Positions 38,395-47,074 of a stretch of DNA of 64,000 nucleotides are shown here, in pieces (positions within the stretch are counted from its first letter, which is position 1; each line of letters starts with the position of its first letter). The position numbers and the translations under genes are program-made. The notes beneath the pieces are model-generated. The model had not been told where the DNA came from. It searched no databases and was given only the letters and a program-made list of their open reading frames with translations. The stretch is from Dyella sp. C11. Lineage in GTDB: Bacteria; Pseudomonadota; Gammaproteobacteria; Xanthomonadales; Rhodanobacteraceae. The stretch is taken from positions 1-64,000 of the forward strand of contig NZ_QAVX01000007.1 in assembly GCF_003121485.1 (NCBI RefSeq), written 5' to 3'.

Positions 38395-38678
38395 AGGTCT
38401 TGAATCTCCAAGTGGTACCCAGCGTCATTGAGTGGTTTAAAGAACCTGATCACTCGGGTATTGACCTGTGCTTCTTCGACAAGTTGCCTGCTTCCACGTC
38501 TCCCACAGATTTTGGACTTACGTCAAAGACGTTGAGGTCAGTTGCACGTGCGACACGGTGAATTGAATCAGCATATTCTCTGATCGTTTGCGCCATATCG
38601 CCCTAAATGGTTTCGGCGTCGCGGCCTTGCGCCACCACCGGTCGTATTGGTGGAGTATCTGCTTGCCATCTCGGCCAT
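38391..38678 (-). pseudogene. small gene with two compensating frameshifts
   Basis: Start ATG 38678-38676 has a GGAG site 6 bases upstream and lies 18 bases after the previous gene. The text reads MAEMASRYSTNTTGGGARP and RRRNHLG, needs one base removed near TTTAGGG (about 38587), continues DMAQTIREYADSIHRV and DLNVFDVSPKSVGDVEAG, then needs one base added near GGCAAC to give LVEEAQVNTRVIRFF and NDAGYHLEIQDL. It stops at 38391-38393 overlapping the next ATG. Total length is a multiple of three (95 codons plus stop). As it stands no intact protein results. Unknown family. Confidence 0.5.
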
Positions 38679-38696
38679 ATAGTTCTCCGCGTATCG

Positions 38697-39080
38697 CTAT
38701 GGCTCTAGGCGCTTGCCGAGCTCAGCATCAATTTCTTTTCCATGTTGATCGATGACTGAAAACTTGTCGTCATCACCGACGTAGATGGTCTGCCCAGCCT
38801 GCGGAAACTTGAAGCCAATATGCTGACAAGGCGTTTCGCTTCCCTGGCAAAGACGTACCCAGTCAGTACCTTCAAGGCTCCTTGTTTTGCCCGTGGTCTT
38901 CTCTACCTCAGTTAATTTGATGTCGTTGCAGTTCACGTCGCCCTCCTGACATTTGACGACCACGACAATCACACGTTTTGGCGTAGAAATGACAACGTCA
39001 TACGAGGCCGACGCAGCGCCGCACCAGAAGGCTAAAACAAGAAGAAGTGCGTTCTTACCTATGCGCATAGATGTCACCAT
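38697..39080 (-). CDS. exported small protein, candidate immunity protein for the lysozyme
   Basis: 127 residues from ATG 39080, or 123 from ATG 39068, where the signal peptide (NALLLVLAFWCGAASA) starts properly. The mature part has four cysteines and a C-terminal segment IYVGDDDKFSVIDQHGKEID. The first ATG overlaps the end of the lysozyme gene. Immunity proteins against cell-wall effectors act in the periplasm, so position and export fit that role; this is inference, no family is recognised. Confidence 0.6.
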   Translation of the reverse strand: MVTSMRIGKNALLLVLAFWCGAASASYDVVISTPKRVIVVVVKCQEGDVNCNDIKLTEVEKTTGKTRSLEGTDWVRLCQGSETPCQHIGFKFPQAGQTIYVGDDDKFSVIDQHGKEIDAELGKRLEP

Positions 39081-39676
39081 CCTGAGTAATTGCTGTTGTG
39101 GTAGATGTCGAGTTCCGCATTCCGTCGATTGTTTAAGCTGCGGTTCTCTCGGCCCTGCGATCTATTGAACGCGCGCCACGCCTCATCGACTGATCCATAG
39201 ATTGTCGTTGCTTGCGGATCGTTGATGAGCCGAAGTGCCGACGAGCTGAGAAAGGCGCCTTGGCCCATGTTGAAGCAAAGCGCCACGAGTGCATCAAACT
39301 CATTCTGGGTCACGCCAACATTGAGGCCACGGTTGACCGTGCTAACGAATGGCTGCAATTCCGAGTTGAAGAGTGCATCTGCCTGCGACTCGGTGATCCC
39401 ATTGGCGTAGGTTGTCCATTCACTCGCTTGGATAAGGTGCCCATAGCCTATGGTTGCGCCAGGTACGTAGTGGTTCACATCCTGCGATGTTTGGTCATCG
39501 TATGGCATCAAGCGGAGTGTCTCTACGCGTTTGAGCATGTCGATCCCTTGATCACTAAACGTCATGATAGTTTTTGGTAGTGAGCTGGTGTCTACCTGCG
39601 TTACTGAACCCGGCTGGGTATTTGTTGGTGCAGATCCGAGATGTGCTTCATTCGTGCCGAATGACCTTTCCGTCAT
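39074..39676 (-). CDS. GH24 phage-type lysozyme, probable secreted effector
   Basis: 200 residues. A 37-residue polar leader precedes a T4-lysozyme-like domain with the catalytic set E52 (VETLRL), D61 (PYDDQT) and T75 (ATIGYGH), and the later LVALCFNMGQGAFLSS and EAWRAFNRSQG segments. It hydrolyses peptidoglycan glycan bonds. There is no signal peptide, and the start overlaps the stop of the PAAR gene (ATGA). With the PAAR protein in front and exported small proteins behind, delivery by a type VI secretion system is more likely than a prophage lysis role; no holin or phage gene is near. Confidence 0.85.
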   Translation of the reverse strand: MTERSFGTNEAHLGSAPTNTQPGSVTQVDTSSLPKTIMTFSDQGIDMLKRVETLRLMPYDDQTSQDVNHYVPGATIGYGHLIQASEWTTYANGITESQADALFNSELQPFVSTVNRGLNVGVTQNEFDALVALCFNMGQGAFLSSSALRLINDPQATTIYGSVDEAWRAFNRSQGRENRSLNNRRNAELDIYHNSNYSGW

Positions 39677-40218
39677 GATTCGCGGACCAAGTAGATGTGA
39701 AGTAGCTCGGCCGCCGAAGTCGCAATGCGTTGTGTCATACCGCGCGAGTCGGTGACTCCCGTCATCTCCGATCCTGACGCTGTTGCTATGCGATACGTCG
39801 CGTTGACGAGCGGCTTGCCGTGTCGCGAGAGAATCTGGAATTGATGGTCGTTACGGTTTGGTTCTTCGGGGGAAATGGTGGTTGAAGCGCCCAGCCAAGT
39901 AATGTTGGTTAGTCCTCCACTACCGGAGGTTGTACTGACGGTGTCCTCGACCCAGAAGCTGCTCGCGCAAGAGCTAAAGGCAAAACATCCGCAACTTAGC
40001 TTGCAGCCTTCGATGATCCATCCCTTGCCGTCGCTGGAATTGCTCTGACAGCACTCGACAAATGTCTGTATGCCGCCGTGCTTGTTGCATGTGGCTTTGT
40101 CGCCAGCAAGTGCGAGGGGTAAATCGTCAATGATGAAAAGAGTTCCGCTTGCGGAAATGACTTGGCCGCCGCCCGATGTTCGGTCGCCTAACCGGATAGG
40201 GCCTCCTGCGAGAGACAT
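39673..40218 (-). CDS. PAAR-domain protein with C-terminal transthyretin-like extension
   Basis: 181 residues from ATG 40218 with a strong AGGAG site. The first 95 residues are a PAAR/DUF4150-type spike tip (PIRLGDRTSGGGQVISASG, LALAGDKATCNKHGGIQTFVE). The last 65 (HQFQILSRHGKPLVNATYRI, GVTDSRGMTQRI) form a transthyretin/carboxypeptidase-regulatory-like domain commonly attached to VgrG and PAAR proteins to carry effectors. PAAR proteins cap the VgrG spike of type VI secretion systems. First gene of the leftward operon with the lysozyme. Confidence 0.85.
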   Translation of the reverse strand: MSLAGGPIRLGDRTSGGGQVISASGTLFIIDDLPLALAGDKATCNKHGGIQTFVECCQSNSSDGKGWIIEGCKLSCGCFAFSSCASSFWVEDTVSTTSGSGGLTNITWLGASTTISPEEPNRNDHQFQILSRHGKPLVNATYRIATASGSEMTGVTDSRGMTQRIATSAAELLHIYLVRES

Positions 40219-40474
40219 AGTTACTCCTGGTGCTTTCTGCGTTCGGGTGTGCCGCGAAACGTCTGCCATAACGATGAGCAGTCGAAATCTCGGGCGAAGA
40301 GGAGGCGTGAGAGGCCGTGGTCTCAACAGGTGCGTCGGGTCCGAGATATAGCCTTGGACTGCCGGGCCTGACCATCAGCTAAAATCCCGTTACGCTAAGT
40401 CTTTACGCGACGGTTCTTGTAGGTGCGGCACCGTTCGGCGATCACCTGTGCACGGCCCGGGAGGCCGCAATCCC

Positions 40475-41002
40475 ATGAGCTCCGACGACTCCTTCGACAC
40501 CGAACACCAGTTCGACGATGACGACGATTCCCTCGACGCCTACGTCTGGCAGTTGTTCCTGATGATCAATCCGGGCGACGACGATTCGGCGTTCCAGCAG
40601 TTCGCGGCGTATCGCGAGGTGGTGGCGGATACGCCGGAGGACGACATCAATGTCGCCGAGGTGGTGGGGCAGGTGGCGGATTGGCGGGCGGCGTTTCGGG
40701 TGGAGGCGGGGGATACGCGGGCGCTGGTGCAGGCGATTGAAGAGCTTGCCTCGCGCTGGAATATCGACATCGATTGGGATGGCGACGTGGACGAGGACGA
40801 CTTCCATGCGGATGTCGATACCTCCGACCTGCTGGGCGTGGCGTACGACAACCTGGCGCCGCATGGCTACACGCTGTGGGTGCTGGATACGGATGACGAC
40901 AGCGTGGCGGGCTGGATCACGTTGTCGCGCAACGTGGAGCCGATGCGGGAGCTCGCCACGGAATTGGGCGTGCACCTTCACCGCGGCAACGAGACGGGCT
41001 GA
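40475..41002 (+). CDS. acidic cytoplasmic protein (DUF6630-like)
   Basis: 175 residues, strongly acidic, with an Asp-rich N-terminus. The middle and end (WRAAFRVEAGDTRALVQAI, LGVAYDNLAPHGYTLWVLDT, GWITLSRNVEPMRELA) look like a conserved Xanthomonadales family that I recall as DUF6630; function unknown. GC content is back to that of the core genome. A GGAGG-like site lies upstream of ATG 40475. After the gene, a stem ATGGGCGG / CCGCCCAT at 41017-41043 may be a weak terminator. Confidence 0.7.
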   Translation: MSSDDSFDTEHQFDDDDDSLDAYVWQLFLMINPGDDDSAFQQFAAYREVVADTPEDDINVAEVVGQVADWRAAFRVEAGDTRALVQAIEELASRWNIDIDWDGDVDEDDFHADVDTSDLLGVAYDNLAPHGYTLWVLDTDDDSVAGWITLSRNVEPMRELATELGVHLHRGNETG

Positions 41003-41360
41003 CCCCAGAAAAGGAAATGGGCGGCGCTCGCGCGTCCGCCCATCTGTTCCAGCCAGCTCCACACATCCGATGGGCTGTTGGTGCTCCGCCAGCAAGGCGG
41101 TCGCTACTCGCTGAGTCGTCCTGTCGGCTCGGGAGTGGGTCCAGATTAGGTGTCTGATCGTTGAAGCTTCATAAGGGCTTCCTTAGGAAGTCGTAAAAAC
41201 TGACCGTCGGAAGCAAATTTTCGCGATGGCGCGTCGGAAAGATTCAGCAAACCGTGTTTTTACCGCTCGCCATACGGGCGCGTACCGGTCCATTGGCCAT
41301 GTTTCGAGCGCTGGCCGACCATAGGTGGCGGCCTCCTTCCATCGTTCTTCCCAGGTTCTC
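41003..41360. other. gap with a possible gene remnant
   Basis: Besides the hairpin at 41017-41043 there is a protein-like open stretch ending in TAG at about 41148 (GLLVLRQQGGRYSLSRPVGS) with no start or ribosome site. It may be the tail of a lost gene. Nothing else seen. Confidence 0.3.
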
Positions 41361-41825
41361 ATGATCAAGCCATTCCGCTACGCGGGCTTTCTGGATGTGC
41401 TGGAGCGTTCCGGCGACATCACGGCCGATACCCAAGCCGCCATGTCACCCGCGCTGGCAGGGCTGCTGGTGAGCGCCGCTGCCCCGGCGGCCTGGTCGCC
41501 CGCGGCCGCCTTGTTGATTCCCGTGCTGAAGGCGCGCCGGGCGACGTGGCAGGCAGCGGCTGATACCGAGCTGGCGGCGGATGAGCTGCGCAAATATCAG
41601 AAGTACGCGAAACCGGGCAGGCCGTCCCCGCACATCGTGCAGCTGCGGCAGAAGCAGGCGGCGGCGCGGCAGGCGACCAGCATTGCGCGGCAGGCGTTGA
41701 TCAAGGCGGCGGCCGCCTTTGTGCGGGAGGCGGATATCGACGTGCCGGAGCGCATGCCGCTCGATACGTTCATCGTTGAGTGGATCGACACGCATGTGCC
41801 CAAGGATGCGGCGACGTCCGCCTGA
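41361..41825 (+). CDS. small protein of unknown function
   Basis: 154 residues from ATG 41361. Ala-rich and mostly helical: a hydrophobic stretch (ALAGLLVSAAAPAAWSPAAALLIPV, about 27-51), a charged helix (about 55-115) and an acidic C-terminus. No family recognised. The hydrophobic part may be one membrane hairpin. Codon use is core-like. Confidence 0.55.
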   Translation: MIKPFRYAGFLDVLERSGDITADTQAAMSPALAGLLVSAAAPAAWSPAAALLIPVLKARRATWQAAADTELAADELRKYQKYAKPGRPSPHIVQLRQKQAAARQATSIARQALIKAAAAFVREADIDVPERMPLDTFIVEWIDTHVPKDAATSA

Positions 41826-41884
41826 TGGATCAAGCTTCGCGCGCCTAGGTACGCGATGAGAGCCGTGAAAGGGTGAGAGCGTGC

Positions 41885-41920
41885 GCATCGCACGCATCGC
41901 ACGCATCGCACGCATCGCAC
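41885..41920. repeat. 9-bp tandem repeat, four perfect copies
   Basis: GCATCGCAC repeated four times head to tail at 41885-41920, with a fifth imperfect unit after it. It lies in the non-coding stretch after the 154-residue gene. A slippage-prone repeat, no coding role seen. Confidence 0.9.
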
Positions 41921-41954
41921 GCGGCGCACCCGGCGTCTGCGGCGCCTCTCCTGA

Positions 41955-42084
41955 CCGTCATTCCCGCGAAGGCGGGAATCCAGTGACTTTCGCTCTTGTC
42001 AGTCAGGTCGCATGGCGAAAAAGGCACTGGATGACCGGACATCTATCCGTTGAAAAGCGCCTCCCGCCTTCGCGGGAATGACGG
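41955..42084. repeat. 130-bp inverted-repeat element
   Basis: Left arm CCGTCATTCCCGCGAAGGCG (from 41955), right arm CCCGCCTTCGCGGGAATGACGG (42063-42084), with inner AGTGACTTTCGC / CACTGGATGACC parts. Same family as 24230-24396. The stretch 42085-42264 beyond it shows no gene. Confidence 0.85.
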
Positions 42085-42264
42085 CAAATTTTTTATGCAC
42101 AAGCGCGACCCGCAGCGTGCCAATTTTGCGTCAGGCACGATGGATCAACGGATAGGCACTGGCCGCCATCCGTGTAGGGGAAATCTGTGTGATGTCGAGG
42201 ATCACCAAGGTGCGGTGCATCGCCAGACCGGCCGATGCACCGCGGGAACGATCATCGGTCGTGC

Positions 42265-42597
42265 TTACGCATTCATTGCCCGCTTGCCGTCGAGCTGGCG
42301 GGCGTGCTGCTCAAGGCACTGGATTGCCAAGGACACACCCTCCTTGAACAACGGAGGAAGTGGCCATGCCGGTGTTTCGGTGGCGATCTTTTTCGCAAGC
42401 GCCGTTCGGCACTTCTCGTCTTCTAGCCACAGCTGTGAGAGCGCGTAATGCGCCAGGGCTATGTCGTCGAGGGTGGAAAGGCGTAGCGAATAGGGCGATG
42501 GGCGGTGCGCCGTGGGATCGGCGTTGGGCGTGGCGTTGAGTGCGTCACCTGCTGGAAAGGACAGGCGTGCGCGTGCCGTATGATCGTGGACAGCCAT
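42265..42597 (-). CDS. small protein of unknown function
   Basis: 110 residues from ATG 42597. A polar N-terminus and a helical C-terminal half (LDDIALAHYALSQLWLEDEK, LFKEGVSLAIQCLEQHARQL). No family recognised. A GAGAG sequence sits about 6 bases upstream. Moderate support only: composition and length are credible, no homologue comes to mind. Confidence 0.45.
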   Translation of the reverse strand: MAVHDHTARARLSFPAGDALNATPNADPTAHRPSPYSLRLSTLDDIALAHYALSQLWLEDEKCRTALAKKIATETPAWPLPPLFKEGVSLAIQCLEQHARQLDGKRAMNA

Positions 42598-42836
42598 GAT
42601 CAACTCTCGTTCAGTTGGTGATGGTTAGCGGGTCGTGGGTGTTGTCGCACCTGCGGCCCGCGCCTCATGACGATGCGTTGTCATGGTCACTCGCGTTTCT
42701 CTGCAAAGAACGTGGCGAGTGACAAGTCGAAAGTAGCAAATGCAAGCCTTGGCGCCTGTCGGCGCAGGCCGATGAAACGTATCCGTGTGTATGCCGTCCT
42801 GGATGTCATCCAAGGCGGTCACAGCGTAGTCCGTCA

Positions 42837-43619
42837 TCAATGATCGCGTGAAAGCAACGAGGCGATGGCTTGCTTGACCCGCATGCGGGTGGTGTATTCG
42901 CGGTAGAGATCACGGTGCATGATCACCAGGGCGTCGGTGGATGCCTGCAGCTTCGCGATGTCGCCAAATGCCGGCTTGTCTTCCCGGCTCTTGACGAGGG
43001 TGGCGGGGCTTTTGACAGCTTGCACCATGAACAGCATGAAGTCGGCTTGTTCTTCTGCCGTCGGCTTGCCGGTAAGAGGTGTCAGGAAGTCGCGTACACG
43101 ACTTTGGATGGCCAGCAGGTCTTCCCCGTTCTTACGGGTTTCCGCTGCGGCATCCATGTTGTCTTTAATGGCGGCTTCGATGTTCTTGCACTGATGGTCC
43201 TGGCCGCAATCGCCAAGGTCTTCCATCATCTCAAGAATGTCCTTGATGAGATCGATGCGCGCGCCCTGGAGCTTGTTGGTCAGTACCTTCTCCCGGGCTG
43301 TTGCACCCATGTAAGAGATGCGCGCAAGCGACAGCACAAATTTGTCGTCAATGTTGCGCTGTCCAAAGTCGATGGTGACATCGGCGGCTTCCTGCGAGCT
43401 CTTGATGGCATCGACGTTGGCAAGGGTTTCCTTGTCCAGGCTGTCGAACATCTCCGTGGCGGCCTGGTCGCTTATGCGTGGGACGAACAGCGTGGCCTTC
43501 AGGTAGGTCGCGAAAAGCAGACCAACTCCCAGGAGGAGGGTGGAGAGCGTGAGCTTCTTCCATAGAGGCGTCTTGGCCGGACTTTGCTTGGCGGGTTGTC
43601 GCTTGGCTTTCGGTGGCAT
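42837..43619 (-). CDS. single-pass membrane protein of unknown function
   Basis: 260 residues. A Lys/Pro-rich cytoplasmic start (KAKRQPAKQSPAKTPLWKK), one membrane helix (about 24-44, LTLSTLLLGVGLLFATYLKA) and a long helical periplasmic domain with one CGQDHQC cysteine pair near 137-143. No family recognised. Stands alone on the minus strand. Confidence 0.6.
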   Translation of the reverse strand: MPPKAKRQPAKQSPAKTPLWKKLTLSTLLLGVGLLFATYLKATLFVPRISDQAATEMFDSLDKETLANVDAIKSSQEAADVTIDFGQRNIDDKFVLSLARISYMGATAREKVLTNKLQGARIDLIKDILEMMEDLGDCGQDHQCKNIEAAIKDNMDAAAETRKNGEDLLAIQSRVRDFLTPLTGKPTAEEQADFMLFMVQAVKSPATLVKSREDKPAFGDIAKLQASTDALVIMHRDLYREYTTRMRVKQAIASLLSRDH

Positions 43620-43882
43620 GGCGTTCCTTCATGACGATGGGCTGCTGTATTCGGGCCGTTGCCAGGTCGAAGGCGCCGCGGGCCTGGGGCGCGAGCCCCA
43701 GTACTTAACGGCGGAAGAAGCCATTTCCTGAGGCGATCGCATTCGCCTCGTCTTGAGCCAGAGCAGAATATGTTCCACAACATAATCTGCCGGTACGTAT
43801 GCTTTGGTTGCGCCCCGCAGCCACACCGCCGTTGCGGCTTGCCTTGGGGTGATGTGTCCCTCTGACAACGAAGGAGCACGAC

Positions 43883-44239
43883 ATGAAACAGTTCATGGCG
43901 GTGTACGTCGCCAACGAAAATTCTCGCAAGGCATCGGGTTGGGATGCGCTGAGCGATGCGGAGCTTACGGAGCGTCGAACGAAGGGCGAGCAGGCGTGGG
44001 GCCAGTGGGTACATGAGCATCGCGATGCCATTGTGGATGTGGGCAAGCCGCTGGGGAAAACGTTGCGCGCATCGAAGAGTGGCGTGGAGCCGTTCCGCAA
44101 TGCGCTCACGGCCTACACCATCGTGCAGGCGTCATCGCACGAAGCGGCAGTGAAAATGTTCGAGAAGCATCCGCACTTCATGATCTTTCCCGGTGATTCG
44201 GTGGAGGTCATGGAATGCCTGCCGTTGCCGGGGCAGTAA
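43883..44239 (+). CDS. YCII-related domain protein
   Basis: 118 residues, a ferredoxin-like small protein of the YCII/DGPF family (MKQFMAVYVANENS at the start, VQASSHEAAVKMFEKHPHFM near the end). Such proteins are often dimeric and of unknown enzymatic role. An AAGGAG site lies 6 bases before ATG 43883. Confidence 0.75.
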   Translation: MKQFMAVYVANENSRKASGWDALSDAELTERRTKGEQAWGQWVHEHRDAIVDVGKPLGKTLRASKSGVEPFRNALTAYTIVQASSHEAAVKMFEKHPHFMIFPGDSVEVMECLPLPGQ

Positions 44240-44513
44240 GGCTGCTTTGGAACGTCGCGGGTGAATAATCGGCGCCGAAAGCGCGTTGCGCATCGATGTT
44301 CCGCGTTGATCGAAAGGATTAAGTAGAAAGCTCGAACCGGTCGTGCAGCGTGTGTCTTTCGCGGGTGCGTTAGCGCTTATGCGCTATGGAGGCCATGCAT
44401 TGCGCGGCGCTACGCTCCACGATGATTCGCACGCCTTGCCGGCTTCACGGGTGTTGTTTCCCTTGCGTGCGTGGCGCCAATGGAACACCAGCGCGTGAGG
44501 GGCGGCGCCTCTC

Positions 44514-45992
44514 ATGGAGGCGGCCGTGTACGACTATTTCTTTGCGGGCAACCAATATATCCGCGTCACGCGCACCGACACCGGTCCGGGCGTGGTGGAT
44601 GCGGGTTATCCGCGTGCCATCTCGCCCAACTGGGGTTGGGGTTCGTTCGGTGCCAACGGCATCGATGCGGCGCTGTATAGCGGATCGAAGTGCTATTTCT
44701 TCGCGGGCAAGGAATATATTCGCACCACGCGCGGCACGACCGGGCCGGGCACCATCGATCCGGGTTATCCCAAATCGATTGCGGCTAATTGGGGTTGGGG
44801 TTCGTTTGGCGCCAACGGCATCGACGCTGCGCTTTTCAGCAACTCCAAGTGCTATTTCTTTTCGGGGAAGGAATACATTCGCGTCACGCGCGGGGAAACA
44901 GGGCCGGGCACGGTGGATGCCGGTTACCCGCGACCCATTTCGGTGTGGGGTTGGGGTTCGTTTGGAGCGAACGGCATTGATGCAGCGCTTTATAGCGGTT
45001 CGCGCTGCTACTTCTTTTCAGGCGACCAATACATTCGCGTGACGCGCGCGGACGAGGGCGCGGGCACGGTGGATGCGGGTTATCCCAAGCCGATTTCGTC
45101 CAACTGGGGTTGGGGAAGTTTCGGCGGCAAAGGCATCAGCGCGGCCTTGAACAGCGCGGGACCCTATGCGCCCGTTCCCGCCAAGGGGTTGGGCAGCAAC
45201 TCCAACTACTTTCTCTATAGTCCGGCCAAGCCGTTGGCGGAAGCGGCAGAGAAACAGCGCGTACGTGTCGGGCCTGGCGTGCCGATACTCACGTGGTGCA
45301 ATCACCTGCGTGGTTTGCAGGTGCATATCATCGTGGATACGGATATCACCGGAACCAGCGGCTTCGGCTTCCAGATCAACGCGTATTCGGCGAGCCAGGC
45401 GTTCGACGGTGCGCAGCAATACGTGGTGTTGCTGATACCGGACGCCACATCGCACGTACTCGATTGCATGGTGGACAACTGGCATACCAAGCACGATCAG
45501 GTGGTCAACATCAGGGAGCCGCTGGCGACACTGCCGAGCAATACGCTGCCGGCGGGTTACCAGATCATCATCACGCTGTTGAACGATGAAGCCGACAACG
45601 TCATCGGTGCCAGCTATGTGTTGATCGATAATCACGGCAACACGGTGGGCAATCGCACCATTTCGCTGAGCAACCAGCCTGCGCAGAACCTGGCGCCCAT
45701 CGTGGCGTTCCAACTCAACTTCGTCGGTGACATCAACGGCGCCACGACGACGCTTTCCTCGGGTGCGGGCACCATGACGTACACCGCATCCAACCTGATG
45801 TCCGTGCTCGACACCGAACCTCAGTGCGTGGATTGGACCTTTTCCACGGTGGAAGCCGCCAACAGCATGTACAGCCTGCTGCCCAGCGCGCCGAGCCAGA
45901 CATTCACGCAGTCGTTCGGGTTGAGCGTGGGTGGCGTCGTCATCCACAGGAAGGCCGAGGTGGAGCACCGGTTGGTGTTGCGGCAGCCTTGA
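44514..45992 (+). CDS. hemopexin-like beta-propeller protein
   Basis: 492 residues. Residues 5-205 are four nearly identical repeats of about 49 residues with the pattern Y-x-FFxGxxYIRxTR ... GPGxVDxGYP ... NWGWGSFGANGIDAAL, the hemopexin/PsAlbumin-2 repeat that closes as a four-bladed propeller. Residues 250-490 form a second beta-rich domain with no recognised family. No signal peptide is visible. Similar hemopexin-like proteins occur in insect-associated bacteria (photopexins) and plants; the ligand here is unknown. The repeats are also evident in DNA. Confidence 0.8.
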   Translation: MEAAVYDYFFAGNQYIRVTRTDTGPGVVDAGYPRAISPNWGWGSFGANGIDAALYSGSKCYFFAGKEYIRTTRGTTGPGTIDPGYPKSIAANWGWGSFGANGIDAALFSNSKCYFFSGKEYIRVTRGETGPGTVDAGYPRPISVWGWGSFGANGIDAALYSGSRCYFFSGDQYIRVTRADEGAGTVDAGYPKPISSNWGWGSFGGKGISAALNSAGPYAPVPAKGLGSNSNYFLYSPAKPLAEAAEKQRVRVGPGVPILTWCNHLRGLQVHIIVDTDITGTSGFGFQINAYSASQAFDGAQQYVVLLIPDATSHVLDCMVDNWHTKHDQVVNIREPLATLPSNTLPAGYQIIITLLNDEADNVIGASYVLIDNHGNTVGNRTISLSNQPAQNLAPIVAFQLNFVGDINGATTTLSSGAGTMTYTASNLMSVLDTEPQCVDWTFSTVEAANSMYSLLPSAPSQTFTQSFGLSVGGVVIHRKAEVEHRLVLRQP

Positions 45993-46088
45993 GGGTTTGG
46001 GGCTGTCGGCGCAAAGCTTGACCGTTTCCCCACGCGCCATGCACTGGCAGGCCCCATAATCCCGGGGAGCCAATCCTTGGGACGTGAA

Positions 46089-46607
46089 ATGGACGAGCAG
46101 CGCAAGCCGTGCCCCGCCTGTGGCGAAATGATCATGGTCGCGGCGCACAAGTGCCGCTTCTGCGGAACGGATATCGACGCTTATGTCGCCGCGCGCGAAG
46201 CCACGGTGGAAAGGACACTGTTCGAAGGACATCCCGCGGTGGTGTATTCCGTCGGCCAATATGTGTTGATCGTCATCACGCTTGGCATTGCGCTGCTGGT
46301 TTACTGGATTCGCAGCCTCTCGACACGCTTCACCATCACCACGCAACGCGTGCGCATCGAGCGCGGCTTGTTCTCCAAGATGCAGGACAACCTGGAGTTG
46401 TTCCGTGTGGATCACATCGACCTGCACAAGCCGCTGGGCGAGCGCATGCTTGGGTATTGCACCGTGCACCTGCATTCGTCGGATGCCGGCATGACGTCGG
46501 TGTATCTGTATGGCATTCCGGACCTGGAAGCGATGGCGGATACGTTGCGTGATTGCTCGTTGCGCGAGCGGTCGCGTCGGCGGGTGTTGCCGGTGGAGCA
46601 GATGTAG
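46089..46607 (+). CDS. zinc-ribbon and PH-domain membrane protein
   Basis: 172 residues from ATG 46089. A N-terminal zinc ribbon (CPACGEMIMVAAHKCRFCG), a membrane stretch (about 56-80, VGQYVLIVITLGIALLVYW) and a bacterial PH-like domain (RFTITTQRVRIERGLFSKM, VDHIDLHKPLGERMLGY). The family probably binds membranes or partner proteins; no specific role known. Confidence 0.8.
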   Translation: MDEQRKPCPACGEMIMVAAHKCRFCGTDIDAYVAAREATVERTLFEGHPAVVYSVGQYVLIVITLGIALLVYWIRSLSTRFTITTQRVRIERGLFSKMQDNLELFRVDHIDLHKPLGERMLGYCTVHLHSSDAGMTSVYLYGIPDLEAMADTLRDCSLRERSRRRVLPVEQM

Positions 46608-46684
46608 TCGGGTCGTGGATAATGCGCGGCGCCTTTTCGGCATCACGAAAGGGCGCTATGACGTGTCATCCACAGGGAGGCTAT

Positions 46685-46969
46685 ATGACAGGTACCGTCG
46701 TCAAGATCAGCGCGTTCGGCACGCGTGGCCGCGCACTCGGCAAGCTCTTTATCGCCAAGCCGGATTCGTCAGGTCGCTATGTTCTCAACCGCAAGCAGCC
46801 GGCACATTCGGCCGATCCGACGAACAATGCAAAGAACAAGGTCTACGCGTTGTCGCTTACTGAAGCTGCGGCACTACTCGCTACGGATGAGTACCTGATC
46901 AACTTGGTGTGTCCGGCAGGCAGTCGCGCACTTCGTGAGTACCGCAAGGTAAACATCCAGACCCTGTGA
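46685..46969 (+). CDS. small protein of unknown function
   Basis: 94 residues from ATG 46685, which has a strong GGGAGG site about 5 bases upstream. A compact alpha/beta sequence (KISAFGTRGRALGKLFIAKP, AKNKVYALSLTEAAALLATD). No family recognised. Confidence 0.6.
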   Translation: MTGTVVKISAFGTRGRALGKLFIAKPDSSGRYVLNRKQPAHSADPTNNAKNKVYALSLTEAAALLATDEYLINLVCPAGSRALREYRKVNIQTL

Positions 46970-47074
46970 GGTCTGCCCATATGCGTAACACCTAACGAAA
47001 ATCAGCACTTGCGTGCGGCAACACGCGTGGCTACTCTGCGCATCCCGTCAACCCAGTCACAGGAGGAAATGACC

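Noticed and set aside
39074-39676. GH24 lysozyme as a prophage remnant
   Set aside because: No holin, Rz or phage structural gene nearby, and it is translationally coupled to a PAAR gene.
42625-42840. 71-codon minus-strand frame overlapping the end of the 260-residue gene
   Set aside because: It has an ATGA overlap, but composition is irregular, with no ribosome site and no recognisable pattern.
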